From contig CAZHJU010000011.1 in NCBI GenBank assembly GCA_964533495.1, forward strand, positions 20,240 through 84,239: a stretch of DNA of 64,000 nt. The letters run 5' to 3'. This document shows, in pieces, positions 61,754 to 64,000 of this stretch. The stretch's first letter is position 1, and every line of letters starts with the position of its first letter. The translations under genes were made by a program, and so were the position numbers. Below the pieces are notes generated by a model that saw only the letters and a program-made list of their open reading frames with translations, was not told where the DNA came from and did no database searches. Source of the stretch: Ga0077527 sp964533495. Lineage in GTDB: Bacteria > Pseudomonadota > Gammaproteobacteria > Burkholderiales > SG8-41.

Positions 61754-63193
61754 ATGGCTGCCGTCGACAACAAACGCCCGCAATTCGACAGGGTCATCGT
61801 CGATCTGGCGAAGTACGCCCACGCCTATCAACCGACGGGCAAACTGGCCTATGAAACCGCGCGGCTGACGCTGATCGACAGTCTCGCCTGCGCCTTCGAG
61901 GCGCTGGCCTATCCGGACTGCACGAAGCTGCTGGGGCCGGTCGTGCCGGGCACGCGCGAGCCGTTCGGCACGATCGTGCCCGGCACGAGTCATGTGCTCG
62001 ATCCGGTGACCGCGGCCTTCAATGCCGGCACGCTGATCCGCTGGCTCGATTTCAACGACGCCTTCTACGGCCGCACGGTGATCCATCCCTCCGACAACAT
62101 CGGCGCGATCCTGATGACCGCCGACTGGCTGTCGCGCACGCGCCGCGCGGCGGGGAAAAAGCCGCTGGTCATGCGCGAGGTGCTGACGGCGATCATCAAG
62201 GCCTACGAGGTGCAGGGCGGGCTCGCGCTGGAGAACGGTTTCACCGCCGCCGGCCTCGACCACACGATCCTGGTCAAGATCGCCAGCACCGCCGCGGTGT
62301 CCTCGCTGATCGGCTGCACGCAGCAGGAGATCGTCAACGCGCTGTCCAATGCCTGGGTCGACGGCCATGCGCTGGCGACCTATCGCCGCAAGCCCAACAC
62401 CGGCGCGCGCAAATCCTGGGCCGCGGGCGACGCCTCGGCGCGCGCGGTGTGGCTGTCGCTGCTGGCGAAAAAGGGCGAGATGGGTTATCCCTCGGCGCTG
62501 ACCGCGCCGAAGTGGGGCTTCTACGACGTGCTGTTCGACGGCAAGCCCTTCCGGTTCCAGCGCCCGCTGGGCAGCTACGTCATCGAGAACACGCTGTTCA
62601 AGATTCCCTATCCGACGGCCTTCCACGGCCAGACTGGCGTGGAGGCGGCGATCAGGCTGCACCCGCTGGTCAGGGACCGGCTCGACGAGATCAGCCACAT
62701 CGAGGCGCGTGCCCACAACTCGACGATGGTCATCCTCGACAAGACCGGGCCGCTCGCCAACTTCGCCGACCGCGATCATTGCATGCAGTACATGATGGCC
62801 GTCGGCCTGATCTTCGGCGACATGACCGCGAAGCATTACGAGGACGAAATCGCCGCCGATCCGCGCATCGACAGGCTGCGCGCGAAGATCAGGCTCACCG
62901 AATACGAAAAGTACGAGCGCGAATACCACGACCCTGCCAAGCGCACCAACGCCAACTCGATCCAGGTGTTCTTCAGGGACGGCACAAAAACGCCGCTGTC
63001 CGAGGTGAACTACCCGCTGGGCCACCGCAAGCGCCGCAGGGAAGGCATCCCGGTGGTGATGAAGAAGTTCAACGCAAACACCGCGATGGTGTTTGCGGCA
63101 AAGCAGAAGGCGGCGATCACCGAGATCTGCACCAACCAGAAAAAACTCGAGGCGATGGCGGTCAACGAGTTCGTCGACCTGCTGGTGCGCTGA
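61754..63193 (+). CDS. prpD: MmgE/PrpD family dehydratase
   Basis: A 479-residue protein of the PrpD family, whose members dehydrate 2-methylcitrate or related hydroxy acids. It has RLTLIDSLACAFEALAYPDC, IRWLDFNDAFYGRTVIHPSDNIGAILMTADW (helical domain), RRKPNTGARKSWAAGDASARAVWL and YPTAFHGQTGVEAAIRLHPL. The last includes conserved active-site His and Lys positions. Its place in the Bug cluster suggests breakdown of the imported carboxylate, but the substrate is not determined. The gene symbol reflects the family only. Confidence 0.85.
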   Translation: MAAVDNKRPQFDRVIVDLAKYAHAYQPTGKLAYETARLTLIDSLACAFEALAYPDCTKLLGPVVPGTREPFGTIVPGTSHVLDPVTAAFNAGTLIRWLDFNDAFYGRTVIHPSDNIGAILMTADWLSRTRRAAGKKPLVMREVLTAIIKAYEVQGGLALENGFTAAGLDHTILVKIASTAAVSSLIGCTQQEIVNALSNAWVDGHALATYRRKPNTGARKSWAAGDASARAVWLSLLAKKGEMGYPSALTAPKWGFYDVLFDGKPFRFQRPLGSYVIENTLFKIPYPTAFHGQTGVEAAIRLHPLVRDRLDEISHIEARAHNSTMVILDKTGPLANFADRDHCMQYMMAVGLIFGDMTAKHYEDEIAADPRIDRLRAKIRLTEYEKYEREYHDPAKRTNANSIQVFFRDGTKTPLSEVNYPLGHRKRRREGIPVVMKKFNANTAMVFAAKQKAAITEICTNQKKLEAMAVNEFVDLLVR

Positions 63194-63666
63194 TGGGAAC
63201 AATCGAAACGAAGCTCGCGGAGATGGGATTCACGCTGCCGCAGCCGCGCAAATTTCCGAATCCCAACCGCTGCGGCTGTGTGCGCGTCGGCAACCTGCTG
63301 TTCGTGTCGGGGCACGGCCCGCACCATCCGGGCATGCAGATCAAGGAACACGGCAAGCTCGGCCAGGACATGACGGTGGAAGAGGGCTACAAGGCGGCGC
63401 AGGCCTCGGCGCTGGCGATCCTCGCCACGGTGAAGGCGGCGGCCGGCGATCTCGACAAGGTGAAGCGCGTGGTGCGACTGTTCGGCATGGTCAACAGCAC
63501 GCCGGATTTTCCCGACCATCCCAAAGTCATCGACGGCGCGTCCGACCTGTTCTACGAACTGTTCGGTGCCGAAGCCGGCTGCCATGCGCGTTCGGCAGTG
63601 GGCATGGCCGGCCTGCCGCGCGGGCAGGCGGTGGAGATCAACGGCGAGTTTGAACTCCTGATTTAA
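63193..63666 (+). CDS. RidA/YjgF family protein
   Basis: A 157-residue Rid protein. The family's end motif around residues 140-157 (GMAGLPRGQAVEINGEFELL) is present, with FVSGHGPHH at the active-site side and a VEEGYKAAQASALAIL helix. Some members deaminate reactive enamines, others are only related in fold. The Arg that most deaminases use (R105 in RidA, in a SAVGM-like position) appears as HARSAVGMAGLP. Its ATG overlaps the stop codon of prpD (TGATG), showing co-translation. Confidence 0.82.
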   Translation: MGTIETKLAEMGFTLPQPRKFPNPNRCGCVRVGNLLFVSGHGPHHPGMQIKEHGKLGQDMTVEEGYKAAQASALAILATVKAAAGDLDKVKRVVRLFGMVNSTPDFPDHPKVIDGASDLFYELFGAEAGCHARSAVGMAGLPRGQAVEINGEFELLI

Positions 63667-63672
63667 ATCGGC

Positions 63673-63870
63673 ATGCAAAACTGGCTGTTTTGGATGGGGT
63701 TGATTTGTTGCGCGGCTGCATTTTTAGCTCCAGAAGGTAGCCTTTGGCGCTTGATGTTTATGATCTGGGCCGGTATTGGTTCAGGTGGTGCGCAAATTAT
63801 TTGGTATCTCGATTGGAGTAAGCAGGAAATGAAACGACGGCAAGAGGGCAAAAAAACCAATATCCCCTAG
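63673..63870 (+). CDS. Small membrane protein (65 residues)
   Basis: A protein with two hydrophobic segments (WLFWMGLICCAAAFLAP and LMFMIWAGIGSGGAQIIWYL) and a charged tail (KQEMKRRQEGKK). The GC content is clearly lower than that of the preceding operon. I recognise no family. Start ATG 63673, 7 nt after ridA, with no convincing ribosome-binding site. The lower GC may mean recent gain. Confidence 0.5.
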   Translation: MQNWLFWMGLICCAAAFLAPEGSLWRLMFMIWAGIGSGGAQIIWYLDWSKQEMKRRQEGKKTNIP

Positions 63871-63882
63871 GAAAACGAAAAC

Positions 63883-63926
63883 CTCCCTCTCCCCGCTTGC
63901 GGAGAGAGGGTCGGGGTGAGGGGCGG
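63883..63926. repeat. Dispersed GC-rich hairpin repeat
   Basis: CTCCCTCTCCCCGCTTGC then GGAGAGAGGGTCGGGGTGAG: a near-palindromic hairpin followed by GGGTCGGGGTGAGGGG. Similar hairpins are scattered in many proteobacterial genomes. It lies about 15 nt past the small membrane-protein gene and could terminate its transcription. The remaining 75 bases to the right edge hold no gene I can see. Confidence 0.6.
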
Positions 63927-64000
63927 CGAAATAATCTTTTTGGCGCTCTAGAGCCTGTTATGCACTTGTGACGATGTGGATGATTTTGTGAAGCATAAGG

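Overview
The window is high-GC DNA from a betaproteobacterial chromosome. The markers pointing there are a betaproteobacterial proteasome homologue (BPH), a DUF3579 gene next to arg genes and rpsT, a sulfite reductase/DUF934/cobA/cysH cluster, three Bug-type tricarboxylate-transport receptors, and a pilE/fimT/pilVWX/pilY1 minor-pilin operon. Gene order is mostly housekeeping. There is no rRNA, CRISPR array, prophage or intact insertion sequence.

Layout. 1-1.4 kb: the N-terminal part of selA and, upstream on the same strand, a gene with an in-frame UGA in a glutaredoxin-type UxxC motif, followed by a SECIS-like hairpin. I read it as a selenoprotein fused to a DinB-like domain. 1.5-5.5 kb: a glutathione transferase, mnmA, a Nudix hydrolase, two tiny Lys-rich secreted proteins, rluE and a cold-shock gene. 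5.8-8.4 kb: clpS-clpA. 8.5-12.7 kb: sulfide dehydrogenase fccAB, DUF2784, a rhodanese sulfurtransferase and a Rieske oxygenase. 13-18.8 kb: a glycosyltransferase, xseB-ispA-dxs-folE and ribBA. 18.86-20.21 kb: a lower-GC islet with a truncated gene and hicAB. 20.2-30.8 kb: a retropepsin-like protease, a class-I glutamine amidotransferase, chrA, yajQ, BPH, ppnP, argG, argF, argD, DUF3579, rpsT and murJ. 30.9-39 kb: a transglutaminase, a TlpA-like thioredoxin, egtB, a CysB-type regulator, and the assimilatory cysI-DUF934-cobA-cysH operon ending in a scar of cysD and cobA fragments. 39-44.3 kb: ribF-ileS-lspA-ispH. 44.3-52 kb: a TonB-like protein and the type IV minor pilin/PilY1 operon. 52.2-54.8 kb: an Irr-like Fur regulator, tRNA-Thr, an SDR and an HtrA-like pseudoprotease. 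54.8-63.9 kb: a catabolic cluster (acyl-CoA dehydrogenase, class II aldolase, alpha/beta hydrolase, three Bug receptors, a flavin reductase-like protein, a MmgE/PrpD dehydratase and a RidA-like protein).

Themes. Sulfur and redox chemistry recur: FccAB, the sulfurtransferase, CysI/CobA/CysH, EgtB, TlpA and the proposed Sec-glutaredoxin. The MEP/isoprenoid pathway (dxs, ispA, ispH) and flavin synthesis (ribBA, ribF) are also represented.

Two observations go beyond routine annotation. One is the selenoprotein, which a standard gene caller would truncate. The other is a dispersed AT-rich element of about 30 bp that occurs about ten times. It usually abuts or overlaps a stop or start codon and twice lies inside coding sequence (ribF, argG). 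I could not assign it to a known repeat class.
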